Of a stretch of 64,000 nt of DNA, positions 54,412 to 64,000 are shown piece after piece (position 1 is the first letter of the stretch; each line of letters begins with the position of its first letter). Below the pieces are notes generated by a model. That model had not been told where the DNA came from. It did not search any database and was given only the letters and a program-made list of their open reading frames with translations. The DNA comes from Akkermansiaceae bacterium UBA3385 (GTDB lineage Bacteria > Verrucomicrobiota > Verrucomicrobiia > Verrucomicrobiales > Akkermansiaceae). A program made the position numbers and the translations under genes. The stretch is taken from contig DEPT01000061.1 of the NCBI GenBank assembly GCA_002358905.1, positions 26,516 to 90,515 on the forward strand, given 5' to 3'.

Positions 54412-55569
54412 TTATTTTATAACACCACGCTTGCGCAAACGATCAAGGAAACGAGGCTCCCAGGGAATCTGTTCATCCTTCCCGAACGTTCTGCAATAGG
54501 GTTCAATGGGATACATATCTTCACATGCGTCTACAGCGGCATCGCGAGCCTCCTCATTCTCATAGAGGTATAAAGCATAGCCACCATGACCGCCGCCACA
54601 GTATTTACGAGCCAACTGCTTGCCAACTTCTGGCAAGGGCTGCATTCCTTCCTCCAGCTGCAGCTGATAACTCATTTGCACCCCAACAGCAAGCACTGCC
54701 ACATCCTGCTGCTGTACGCCAAGTCGAGCAATTCGAGCAGCTTTCGCAATGCGTTCAAATGAGCGTTCATATCCGGCAAAGCCAGGCGTATAGTGTTTTA
54801 CGCGGGTATCGTACACCGCCATACAACCTTTCAGGAATGAACCGGTATTCTTGAAATCGAGCACAGGCTTAGCGCCGGATTTCCAGACACAGGCTCCTGT
54901 TTCAGCAATGACCGCCGGGTCCTGCCACCCCACACCAAGACCCAGTTCAGAGGCAACGGGATCCCAACCATTCAGAACACTCCAGCCGCCGCTCCCGCCA
55001 AGCCCCGCACCCTGGCGATACAGCCACTCTTTGAGTGAAACTGTAGGCGAAATAGAACAATTCACGATGTATTCACCGGGAATGGCATTCTCTGGCACAT
55101 CCAGCCAACCACCGGCAAAATCAACACGAAGAGGAGCATGAGCCGGAGCCTTGACACGGGAAAGTAACTGTGTGCTAGATGACTGCTGCCCCTCAGGCTG
55201 ACTCTTTTCCAACACCACAAATTCCACCCCGAGCTCAGCACAGAAACGGCGTTTTTCTTCGATGTACATGTCATCCGTTGTCACGGCAAGCACTTGCGGC
55301 GACGTTGCCAGAAACGCAGACTTGAAGGATAAGGCAACATCCTCATCTGTTGATTCCACAACCTCATCCACCATGGACAGGGATGAAATAACTGCTCGTT
55401 TATCGGAATCTTCAAGAACAGATTTCTTATCATATAAACGCCAAAGCAAATCCGCAGAGGGATAAGAGACAATCAGATAATCACCCAAGGCCTTTGCATC
55501 CTCGAAAAAACGGATATGACCGGCATGTAAAACATTAAATGCCCCCGAAACAAAAATTTTTTTCATCAT
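54412..55569 (-). CDS. Fused nucleotidylyltransferase and GHMP-kinase-like protein, 385 aa
   Basis: Residues 1 to about 140 are an HxGH nucleotidylyltransferase (VSGAFNVLHAGHIRFFEDA, ending SSSTQLL). Residues about 145-385 look like a GHMP sugar kinase: APLRVDFAGGWLDVPEN (start of the family, as in heptose-7-phosphate kinases) and GLGGSGGWSVLNG (phosphate loop), and GGGHGGYALYLY as the C-terminal motif. Such an enzyme could phosphorylate a sugar and then link it to a nucleotide, analogous in logic to HldE or Fkp. First gene of a four-gene operon ending in a GT25. Confidence 0.8.
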   Translation of the reverse strand: MMKKIFVSGAFNVLHAGHIRFFEDAKALGDYLIVSYPSADLLWRLYDKKSVLEDSDKRAVISSLSMVDEVVESTDEDVALSFKSAFLATSPQVLAVTTDDMYIEEKRRFCAELGVEFVVLEKSQPEGQQSSSTQLLSRVKAPAHAPLRVDFAGGWLDVPENAIPGEYIVNCSISPTVSLKEWLYRQGAGLGGSGGWSVLNGWDPVASELGLGVGWQDPAVIAETGACVWKSGAKPVLDFKNTGSFLKGCMAVYDTRVKHYTPGFAGYERSFERIAKAARIARLGVQQQDVAVLAVGVQMSYQLQLEEGMQPLPEVGKQLARKYCGGGHGGYALYLYENEEARDAAVDACEDMYPIEPYCRTFGKDEQIPWEPRFLDRLRKRGVIK

Positions 55570-55611
55570 ATTTTCAATGTATGTAACGCAACTGATTAAA
55601 AACAGCGTTTC

Positions 55612-55962
55612 TTATATATTTTCGGTTTTGCCCTGAAGTTTTTTCTGCAAGACCGGTAAAAGCATGGGGCCGATGAGCTGAAGAATCAACTGAACTGCAC
55701 CGAAATACCCCCCGGAGGTTTTCATCGAACGCTTCTCAGCCTCCTTCTTTTTGCGACGCAGCCCGGCCAGAGCTCCCAAAACTGAAGCAGCAGCGCCAGC
55801 AGCAGCACCCACTTTCATCACAAGCGCAGGTGAAACGGGAAGCGCTTTCACACACGCCTCAGCATGCCGGCGAGTCGACACGACGGAATCCAGAACAGCA
55901 ACACGACTTTCCGCTACGCGTATCAGGGCTTGCTGTTTTCCTTGCAAAGTAACTTGAGACAT
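55612..55962 (-). CDS. Small membrane-associated protein, YqjK-like position, 116 aa
   Basis: An N-terminal helical region is followed by two hydrophobic segments (residues ~50-68 and ~88-106) flanking a basic patch (RRKKKEAEKR). No family certainly recognised; it is placed third in a run after YqjD- and YqjE-like genes, as yqjK is in E. coli. The start ATG at 55962 overlaps the previous gene by 40 nt; a TTG two codons earlier also opens the frame. Confidence 0.55.
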   Translation of the reverse strand: MSQVTLQGKQQALIRVAESRVAVLDSVVSTRRHAEACVKALPVSPALVMKVGAAAGAAASVLGALAGLRRKKKEAEKRSMKTSGGYFGAVQLILQLIGPMLLPVLQKKLQGKTENI

Positions 55963-56357
55963 TGCCAATCGTTTTTAATTTCCTCAACTGTTGCAGGAGC
56001 AAGCTGCTTCCCTGCCATCTTCTTAGCACGAACCAGCAGCCATAACGCAACCACCAGATTCAGCAGGAATATAATTCCAAGAGCACTGACCAGACCGAGC
56101 CAGATACTAAGAACCGCTACCAACAAGGAGCAAAGGAGCAGATAAGCTCCCAACAACAGCACGCAAGCCACAATAGCCATGACAAGCCGCTGCACCTGGT
56201 GCGCTGCATATTCCTTTATCTCTTCGGAAAACAGCGCACCTACAGCACTGACATGCTCAGCCGTTCGCTGTGCCGCACCACGCACCTGCTGCAATGCAGC
56301 AACAGCTTCATCACGCAGATTCCCCTTCTGCTCTTTGCTTTTGAAGAGCGAAAACAT
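55923..56357 (-). CDS. YqjE/holin-X-like membrane protein, 144 aa
   Basis: Charged N-terminal helix with heptad character, then two strongly hydrophobic helices (residues ~58-82 and ~84-110) and a basic C-terminal tail: the layout of the YqjE/putative holin superfamily III family (PF07332 type). Homologues are small inner-membrane proteins linked with stress or stationary phase; exact role unknown. Confidence 0.7.
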   Translation of the reverse strand: MFSLFKSKEQKGNLRDEAVAALQQVRGAAQRTAEHVSAVGALFSEEIKEYAAHQVQRLVMAIVACVLLLGAYLLLCSLLVAVLSIWLGLVSALGIIFLLNLVVALWLLVRAKKMAGKQLAPATVEEIKNDWQCLKLLCKENSKP

Positions 56358-56388
56358 AATTATTTAAATCCGGCATTGCGCCGAATGT

Positions 56389-56748
56389 TCAGCGGCGTCC
56401 GCCGAGAATGAGACCAAGCAGCACACCAATACCCAGAGCACCGAGCACGCTACCAGTAGGATTCTCCTTCACATAGGACTCACCAGCCTTATGGTATTCC
56501 TTTGCTGCAGAGCAGGTCTTATCCCAGCCAGCATTCATCTGAACACGAGCCTTATCCCAGCCTTCGTTAATCTGAGCACGAGCCTGCCCTGCATACTCAC
56601 GAACATGATCCATCTGCTCAGCTGCAGCACGACGAATCTTCTCATACTGTTCACTTGCATACTGGCGTGCGGCATTAAGACGATCGCAAGCGTCAGCTGA
56701 AGGAGCCGGAGCAGCTACAGGAGTCTCTTTAATTTCTTCGTTTTCCAT
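56389..56748 (-). CDS. YqjD/ElaB-like (DUF883) membrane-anchored protein, 119 aa
   Basis: Long amphipathic helix (residues ~20-90, DRLNAARQYASEQYEKIRRAA) with repeats resembling NEGWDKARVQMNAGWDKT, followed by VKENPTGSVLGALGIGVLLGLILGGRR, a single C-terminal membrane anchor. The VxxNP...GxxxGxxLG ending is typical of YqjD/ElaB proteins, which bind ribosomes at the membrane in stationary phase. First gene of the trio. Confidence 0.8.
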   Translation of the reverse strand: MENEEIKETPVAAPAPSADACDRLNAARQYASEQYEKIRRAAAEQMDHVREYAGQARAQINEGWDKARVQMNAGWDKTCSAAKEYHKAGESYVKENPTGSVLGALGIGVLLGLILGGRR

Positions 56749-56937
56749 AATCTTGAGATTTTTCGTTATGTATTCTTGCAGAGCCTACACTATAAACGGC
56801 TCTCTATTGATTTCATATTATAAGCACAAACATTACGAAAAAGCAAGCTAACTTAGAGAAAATGACGAATTTTCCACACACCAGGTCACGCACGCATGCG
56901 CGCGCACCTATATTTTTACCAATCTTTCATTATTGCC

Positions 56938-56966
56938 TTGCAAACCTGCGTCCCTTCTGCTACAAT
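56938..56966 (+). promoter_or_regulatory. carA-purA promoter
   Basis: TTGCAA (56938-56943), 17 bp spacer, TACAAT (56961-56966), leader about 14 nt. Confidence 0.7.
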
Positions 56967-56986
56967 GCCACGGCTTAAATTAACAC

Positions 56987-59397
<2,411 letters not shown>

Positions 59398-59426
59398 AGG
59401 AGGAATCAGAATTTTCCAAAGAAAAA

Positions 59427-59465
59427 GGCCGCACTGATTATTCAGCGCGGCCCTTTTCTTTTTAA
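59427..59465. terminator. Terminator between convergent purA and rsmI
   Basis: 11 bp stem (59427-59437 with 59442-59452, one mismatch), 4 nt loop, T-rich tail on the + strand and an A-run on the left, so it may serve both genes. Confidence 0.8.
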
Positions 59466-60151
59466 GCTCTGGGAGCATTTTGTCCACCGATGAGAAGCAC
59501 CATCTCTCCCTTCGGCGGTTTAGCCTTGAACTCCTCCAGAACAGACGATGCAGACCCCCGATGGTATGTTTCAAACACCTTGGTCAACTCTCTCGCAACA
59601 CAAATAGGCACCTCCGGATCTATTTCCACCAGCGCCTGTATTGTTTTAACGATACGGAACGGAGATTCGTAAAAAATACTGGTGTGACTAGCCTCCACCG
59701 CCGCCTGCAGCTGCGCTGTCTTGCGCCCCGACTTGACCGGCAGAAATCCCCCAAAGAAAAAAGCATCACTAGGCAAGCCTGAACCAACAAGCGCAGTAAC
59801 AACCGCGGAAGGACCAGGTAAAACGGTAAAAGCCACTCCCTGGCTTTTCAACTCCTGAATCAGACGATAACCAGGATCGCTCACGCCAGGCATACCCGCA
59901 TCAGTCACTACGGCAAAGGTTTCTCCGGACTGCGCACGGCTTGCCACCTCTGGAGCTCGCTGTACTTCATTATGTTCATGCAAGCTGATAAGCGGCTTGC
60001 GAATCCCATAAAAACTCAGCAGTTGTCCCGTGTTACGGGTATCTTCACAGCAGATGCAATCGACAGATTCGAGCACAGCCAAAGCACGACGGGTAATATC
60101 TTCCCGGTTACCGATAGGCAGGCCTACAAAACTGACCGGATACTCAATCAT
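59462..60151 (-). CDS. rsmI: 16S rRNA (cytidine(1402)-2'-O)-methyltransferase RsmI
   Basis: Methylates C1402 of 16S rRNA in the decoding centre. 229 residues of the tetrapyrrole-methylase fold with VGLPIGNREDITRRAL, CEDTRNT, VTDAGMPGVSDPG and VLPGPSAVVTAL, all RsmI signatures. The C-terminal region is slightly shorter than in E. coli. Start overlaps lptE stop by 4 nt. Confidence 0.94.
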   Translation of the reverse strand: MIEYPVSFVGLPIGNREDITRRALAVLESVDCICCEDTRNTGQLLSFYGIRKPLISLHEHNEVQRAPEVASRAQSGETFAVVTDAGMPGVSDPGYRLIQELKSQGVAFTVLPGPSAVVTALVGSGLPSDAFFFGGFLPVKSGRKTAQLQAAVEASHTSIFYESPFRIVKTIQALVEIDPEVPICVARELTKVFETYHRGSASSVLEEFKAKPPKGEMVLLIGGQNAPRA

Positions 60152-60660
60152 GAGGACGTCAGATTCAGTGTAATATTCTCTGCCAGAAGACGAGTCGCAT
60201 ACGACAACGCCGTATCCATGGCAGAAACAGTATTCACGCCCTGGTTAAAATAGCTGCCTTGAGCATTCGTTTCGTTTTCCATCAGAGTCTTACCTGTTTT
60301 GTTATCAATAATCTGGTAGAACACATGTACACGCAAGCCTATTTCGCTACTCACATACGTATCATCCGGGTTTGTGCGCAGAGAATCACGATGTATCTCC
60401 GTTACAGTTCCTTTCAGAATAAAATCTGCCTTATCGCGGGTGGCCAGACGATATGTACCATCACTCTGCAATGTATTGGTTATTGCCGTAGTCATCAGCA
60501 TACCAACATTCGGTTGCACGGTGTTATTCTCAAACATTTCAACGCAAAACGTATTCATGTTCTTCATATTGCCAGGCTTAAGCCCACCGAGGTGGTAACA
60601 GCATGAACTGAGCGCGCACGCCAGAGCCCCCAACAACGCCAAATGTTTCGACTTCATCAT
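60148..60660 (-). CDS. lptE: LPS-assembly lipoprotein LptE-like
   Basis: 170 residues with a lipoprotein signal ending in LSSC (Cys20), then a YHLGGLKPGNMKN start and alternating strands (FENNTVQPNVGMLMTTAITNTL, then ADFILKGTVTEIHRDSL), the LptE/LPS assembly fold. It would plug the LptD barrel at the outer membrane. It starts 1 nt within the stop of the BamD-like gene. Confidence 0.85.
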   Translation of the reverse strand: MMKSKHLALLGALACALSSCCYHLGGLKPGNMKNMNTFCVEMFENNTVQPNVGMLMTTAITNTLQSDGTYRLATRDKADFILKGTVTEIHRDSLRTNPDDTYVSSEIGLRVHVFYQIIDNKTGKTLMENETNAQGSYFNQGVNTVSAMDTALSYATRLLAENITLNLTSS

Positions 60661-61628
60661 CAGGATTTTGCATTAAGTTTAGCCAATGCATCCTTTGCTT
60701 TTCCAAGAAGCACTTCTGCCTCCTTGGCAGCTTCAGGATTAATGTTCTTCTGTCGGATTACATCCTCAAAGCAGAATATAGCAGAAGTATACTCGCGGGA
60801 ACGCTCCAGATAGTAGCGCCCCACCTCAAGCTGCTGATTCACCATCAGGCGGTCCATGTTAGAAGCTTCGCTCAAGGCCTTCTTTGCCTCGGGGTGCTTC
60901 GGGAAACGCAGCGTAAATTCTTCGTAGGCCTCGCGGGCATTGCTCAGATTCACCAGGTTGTTGTCGCCTCGGGTATGGCTGCTGGCCCAGAGTTGTGCTA
61001 CCATCAACTGAGCATCCGGCGCGTAGCGGCTATCCGGATACTTCTCCACCAGCAATGCATATTCACGCCGGGCTTCCTCTGGTCTGTCCTGGTCCACAAG
61101 ATACTTGGACAGAATGGAAGACGCAGTTGCCGCCATATCATGATATGGCGCTTTCTCCACAATCTCGCGCAGCCATGACACGACCACACTCGATTCCATC
61201 GTGGTCTCCCAGGCTCCCCAAAGCACAGGAACCGTTAACTTACCACTGGCTGCATCCATAGCCATAACCAGCTGACGATTCAATGCATCGGCATACAAAT
61301 CACTCTGCGGATATCGGGCAATGAGTTTGGCATATTCCTTGAACGCGTCACGATAGTCGCGTGTTGCCTCGTATGCTTGTCCAAGCATATACCGGGCCTC
61401 CGGCGCATTAGGCGCAAGCGCATGGTAACGCACAATATCCTTCAAGGGAGAACGAGACTTGGACATCCGCCCCTCTTTCTGGTAAGCCTTGGCCTCAACC
61501 ATCAAAGCATCAGCTTCGGGATCCACAGCCTTAACCTGGCCGATGGCTGGCGGCCCATCAAAAGATTCACACATAGACAGCAGCAGAGCCGATGTCGCGC
61601 AAAGGGATAACACTAGCGATTTTCTCAT
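60660..61628 (-). CDS. bamD: Outer-membrane assembly TPR protein, BamD-like
   Basis: 322 residues. Signal-like N-terminus MRKSLVLSLCATSALLLSMC; the lipobox is atypical (Met before Cys). The mature part has several TPR-type units: APEARYMLGQAYEATRDYRDAFKEYAKLI, YPDSRYAPDAQLMVAQLW and FPKHPEAKKALSEASNM, with the PxSxYAxDA pattern of BamD. BamD is part of the beta-barrel insertion machine. The start at 61628 is set by the promoter 9 nt upstream. Somewhat longer than E. coli BamD (245 aa), so it could be another TPR lipoprotein. Confidence 0.75.
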   Translation of the reverse strand: MRKSLVLSLCATSALLLSMCESFDGPPAIGQVKAVDPEADALMVEAKAYQKEGRMSKSRSPLKDIVRYHALAPNAPEARYMLGQAYEATRDYRDAFKEYAKLIARYPQSDLYADALNRQLVMAMDAASGKLTVPVLWGAWETTMESSVVVSWLREIVEKAPYHDMAATASSILSKYLVDQDRPEEARREYALLVEKYPDSRYAPDAQLMVAQLWASSHTRGDNNLVNLSNAREAYEEFTLRFPKHPEAKKALSEASNMDRLMVNQQLEVGRYYLERSREYTSAIFCFEDVIRQKNINPEAAKEAEVLLGKAKDALAKLNAKS

Positions 61629-61637
61629 GTCTGCTAC

Positions 61638-61667
61638 AGGATACCACGCTTTACCCCCCTTGTGCAA
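61638..61667 (-). promoter_or_regulatory. Promoter of the bamD-lptE-rsmI operon, short-leader type
   Basis: Minus strand TTGCAC (61662-61667), 18 bp spacer, TATCCT (61638-61643), 9 nt before the ATG. Confidence 0.6.
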
Positions 61668-61884
61668 GTTCAAATACACGTTCGGTGTGTCTTATCCGCA
61701 TGCACCGCATGGATTTTCGATTCGGCGTAAAATATAGAAACTTCAGATGACTGTGCGCAGAAGTTCTTGATTCCCAGCCCTGTTCTATAAGCAAAACGCA
61801 GCTTATCACCGGAGAATAGCACAATAAAACCAATTTAACCAACTGTTTCTAAATACAATAAATAAAAAAACTTCTAATTTTAGT

Positions 61885-62388
61885 ATGAAATCCCTGAGTT
61901 CCTTTCTCTGCTTATTTTCCTTATGTTATGCTGCTGATACCAGTCCGCAGAAAGATATTGAATTATTGCGTTATCAAGGCAGATGGTACGAACAAGCACG
62001 TTTTGAAAACTGGTTTGAGCGTGACATGGACTCCGTATACACGGACTACACCCTGAGCCCGGATAACACTCTCCTTGTTCTCAACAGAGGGGTGAACCAG
62101 GAAAACGAACTCCGACAGTCCAAAGGTAAAGCCGTTCCCCTCTCAGACGGCATTCTAGGTGTGTCTTTTGTCTGGCCATACCGCTGGTTTCGCGCTCCCT
62201 ATCACATACTGTATGTCGATCCTGACTACACTGCCGCGCTTGTATCCGGCCGAGATGAAGCCTATCTCTGGCTCCTCACTCGGGAACGAACCCCACGGCA
62301 AGCAACCATTGATAAGTTGATACAGGAAGCAGAGCGTCGTGGCTTCGACACGTCTAAACTCCGATTCACCAGACAAAGCCCTGATTGA
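61885..62388 (+). CDS. blc: Bacterial lipocalin (Blc family)
   Basis: 167 residues with a signal peptide (MKSLSSFLCLFSLCYAAD) and the lipocalin signature RYQGRWYEQARFENWFE, followed by the strongly conserved Blc ending VSFVWPYRWFRAPYHILYVDPDYTAALV and YLWLLTRERT. Binds lysophospholipids or other small lipids in the envelope. No lipobox, so it is probably a soluble periplasmic form, unlike lipid-anchored E. coli Blc. Confidence 0.9.
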   Translation: MKSLSSFLCLFSLCYAADTSPQKDIELLRYQGRWYEQARFENWFERDMDSVYTDYTLSPDNTLLVLNRGVNQENELRQSKGKAVPLSDGILGVSFVWPYRWFRAPYHILYVDPDYTAALVSGRDEAYLWLLTRERTPRQATIDKLIQEAERRGFDTSKLRFTRQSPD

Positions 62389-62393
62389 CTGCT

Positions 62394-63338
62394 TCAGAAG
62401 CGAAAATCAACAGAGCTGGACACATAAAGTCCTGGGTGATAATGATGTCCCTCCACCCGGTCAAGGTCTGAATTGTACCAGCATACATCGGCAGATGTCA
62501 TCAACGTACTACCAACGGACATCGTGACAATGCGCTTGGTTTCGCCTGGTTTGGAGAAATCATACTCAGCCGTGAACCCTGCCACCAGCGAACGCACGCG
62601 CAACATGCGAGTCCCCTGTTCCGTATTCACTGCCCAGGAACCGCCGGCTCCATTAGCAAACACACCTACGCTCAGTCCATCCCCCATATCGCGCATTACA
62701 CTGAAACGCAAAGCATTCAGTTTAACATTCCATTCCGGTGTCACTTTCCAGTCAAAGGAGAACACCGGCATAACGCCCATCACTGTTGCATCCGGGGAAT
62801 GCCCCAGACCAACCGAGTACGTCAATGTCTCACTATACTTCACGCTGTATGATAAAAGCATATTCACATGAAAACTGTGTGCCCGGTGCACAAAATCTGA
62901 TGCAGCAGAAGGAGCCACGGCAAAAATCAGAAAATCACCGTCTTCTTCTGGTACTATCACAGAAAGCGGCAACGAAAGGGTATACAATTCATTACGGCGC
63001 AAATCAAAAGCCCCACAGGTATCCATGAATGTCACCTCTGCATTGAACGATGCATTGAAATTCCAATCCTTGCCGCCGGAACGACGAGGGTCAGCCAAGG
63101 GAATACTCAGACCAACCTTCTGCCAGCTCAACGAGGAATCACCATGACGTTCGCTCATACTGGAAACACCTTCCAAAGAAAAATAGCTGGGAAAAAGCCC
63201 ACTTTCAGGCAACTTGTGATTCCAATCACTATACATTGACCAGGCGAAATCTGAGGTCTCATCCACCCAGGTGGTAAACCAACCGTCTGCCCATACCGAA
63301 GGTGCTAATGCCAGTAACAATGCCAGTGTCTTCTTCAT
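62394..63338 (-). CDS. Beta-barrel-like outer membrane protein, unknown function, 314 aa
   Basis: Signal peptide MKKTLALLLALAPSVWADG, followed by a long alternation of amphipathic strands and a C-terminus ending in VSSSVDFRF, the aromatic last residue typical of barrels inserted by BAM. Probably an outer membrane barrel of about 12 strands. No porin or enzyme family recognised. Its 3' end is 5 nt from the convergent lipocalin gene. Start set by the promoter; an in-frame ATG 10 codons upstream is in the -10 region. Confidence 0.7.
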   Translation of the reverse strand: MKKTLALLLALAPSVWADGWFTTWVDETSDFAWSMYSDWNHKLPESGLFPSYFSLEGVSSMSERHGDSSLSWQKVGLSIPLADPRRSGGKDWNFNASFNAEVTFMDTCGAFDLRRNELYTLSLPLSVIVPEEDGDFLIFAVAPSAASDFVHRAHSFHVNMLLSYSVKYSETLTYSVGLGHSPDATVMGVMPVFSFDWKVTPEWNVKLNALRFSVMRDMGDGLSVGVFANGAGGSWAVNTEQGTRMLRVRSLVAGFTAEYDFSKPGETKRIVTMSVGSTLMTSADVCWYNSDLDRVEGHHYHPGLYVSSSVDFRF

Positions 63339-63347
63339 CTCGGCGGC

Positions 63348-63375
63348 ATCATACCAAAGGCATGACAATTGTCAA
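63348..63375 (-). promoter_or_regulatory. Promoter of the barrel protein gene, short-leader type
   Basis: Minus strand TTGACA (63370-63375), 16 bp spacer, TATGAT (63348-63353), 9 nt before the ATG. Confidence 0.75.
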
Positions 63376-63420
63376 GGTGTTTCATGCTATAACATCATGT
63401 TAATATAACTGTTACAGATA

Positions 63421-63452
63421 CAGGCCGTATACCATGTCCGGTATACGGCCTG
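63421..63452. terminator. Hairpin downstream of the autotransporter gene
   Basis: 13 bp perfect stem (63421-63433 with 63440-63452) with a 6 nt loop; no good T-run on the minus strand. Located 33 nt after the autotransporter stop, possibly an attenuated or Rho-aided terminator. Confidence 0.55.
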
Positions 63453-63484
63453 TGACGGATTCGTGTTTATCGAGTCAGTTACTA

Positions 63485-64000
63485 TCAGAACTTGTACGTA
63501 GCGCCCACGTTTGCACTATGTGCATTGGCGTTCTCTACAAACTCACCCGTGTAGCTCGCGTTCACGCTCCACTTGTCGGAAAGCTCATAGCTGGCGCCCA
63601 CGGTGAAGTTCAGACCTGTGCGACCGGGGTTCATGCCGGTGTAGCGCACGCCTTCCATGCTCACGCTCGGGTTGTTGCGGGCAATGTCCTGGTGCAGGGC
63701 GATTTCACCGTATACACCGAACTTACCCACGCGGCGGCTGGCGGCCACGCCGATTTCGGCACGCAGGTTCTGCAGCGAACCGGTATCTGTGGTGCCTATG
63801 CCGGCGGAATCACTGGCGTAGTACTGCATGCCGGCAAAGGGACTCAGCAGGGTGTTGGCGTTCAGCTCGTGGTTGTAGCTCACGCGGCCATCCAGCTGCA
63901 AGTGCTTCTGGCTCCAATCGCTGCCCATAGACTCGGATTCGCTGCGGCCGTAGGCTGCGCTCCAGTCTGCCGTCACACCGCTGCGCCAGTTGGTCTGGCC
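63485..64000 (-). CDS. C-terminal beta-barrel of an autotransporter (5' part beyond the window)
   Basis: The open frame runs without a stop into the window edge, so only the last ~171 residues are visible. They show the autotransporter barrel pattern: SYNHELNANTLLSPFAGMQYYAS, LRAEIGVAASRRVGKFGVYGEIALHQD, VGASYELSDKWSVNASYTGEF, ending NVGATYKF with a terminal aromatic. The passenger domain is unseen. Akkermansia-type genomes carry many such surface proteins. Confidence 0.85.
   Translation of the reverse strand, partial: GQTNWRSGVTADWSAAYGRSESESMGSDWSQKHLQLDGRVSYNHELNANTLLSPFAGMQYYASDSAGIGTTDTGSLQNLRAEIGVAASRRVGKFGVYGEIALHQDIARNNPSVSMEGVRYTGMNPGRTGLNFTVGASYELSDKWSVNASYTGEFVENANAHSANVGATYKF

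Overview
The window looks like a chromosomal segment of a Gram-negative Verrucomicrobiota bacterium, most likely a gut-associated, Akkermansia-like member. The support is a PEP-CTERM surface protein ending in a run of Arg/Lys, an autotransporter barrel, the envelope lipoproteins BamD and LptE, menaquinone genes, an oxygen-sensitive class III ribonucleotide reductase, and many secreted proteins without close textbook homologues. I saw no tRNA, rRNA, CRISPR array, insertion sequence or prophage. Nearly all sequence is coding. Operons are tightly packed with ATGA-type overlaps, and many promoters of the TTGACA-17-TAGAAT type sit so close to the start codon that the transcripts should be leaderless or nearly so.

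Layout. 0-9.9 kb: recJ with an M50-like membrane protease; an ankyrin lipoprotein trio; cysS-queF-queC. 9.9-23.6 kb: a complete-looking aryl-polyene (APE) type cluster in four transcription blocks: KS-dehydratase-thioesterase-glycosyltransferase (+), methyltransferase-acyltransferase-LolA-MMPL exporter (-), ketoreductase-KS-chain length factor-acyltransferase (+), and two ACPs-membrane protein-ligase/dehydratase fusion (-). The aromatic starter would be activated by the ligase domain, extended on the ACPs by KS/KR/DH cycles, and moved through the envelope by the exporter and LolA-like carrier. 23.8-27.3 kb: a 1164-residue PEP-CTERM protein with an SGNH hydrolase domain. 27.4-31.9 kb: nuclease, lipoprotein and the anaerobic ribonucleotide reductase locus, in which the glycyl radical domain is a separate 70-residue protein and the control region has two NrdR-like boxes 32 bp apart. 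32-37.3 kb: methyltransferase-sufE-argF, tdh and a NhaC-type antiporter. 37.3-41.7 kb: a peptide-type ABC importer (binding protein and two permeases) followed by a secreted homologue of the IgG-cleaving IdeS/Mac protease with its whole active site intact.

41.8-49.9 kb: Ala/Lys-rich secreted protein, gpmI, menD-menB-menC, a secreted Pro-rich protein and a stand-alone UmuD-like peptidase. 50-56.7 kb: thrS-infC, a small sugar-nucleotide operon with two HxGH nucleotidylyltransferases (one fused to a GHMP-type kinase), and a YqjD/YqjE-like membrane stress trio. 57-59.4 kb: a carA-purA operon in which CarA has lost the glutaminase cysteine and histidine, so that carbamoyl phosphate synthesis probably uses free ammonia. 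59.5-64 kb: bamD-lptE-rsmI, a lipocalin, a beta-barrel-like protein and the 3' end of an autotransporter.

The most interesting items are the IdeS/Mac homologue in an uptake operon, the glutaminase-dead CarA, the rearranged APE cluster with its ligase-dehydratase fusion, the split NrdD, and the recurrent leaderless promoter architecture. All functions are inferred by eye from protein motifs and gene context; no database search was run.
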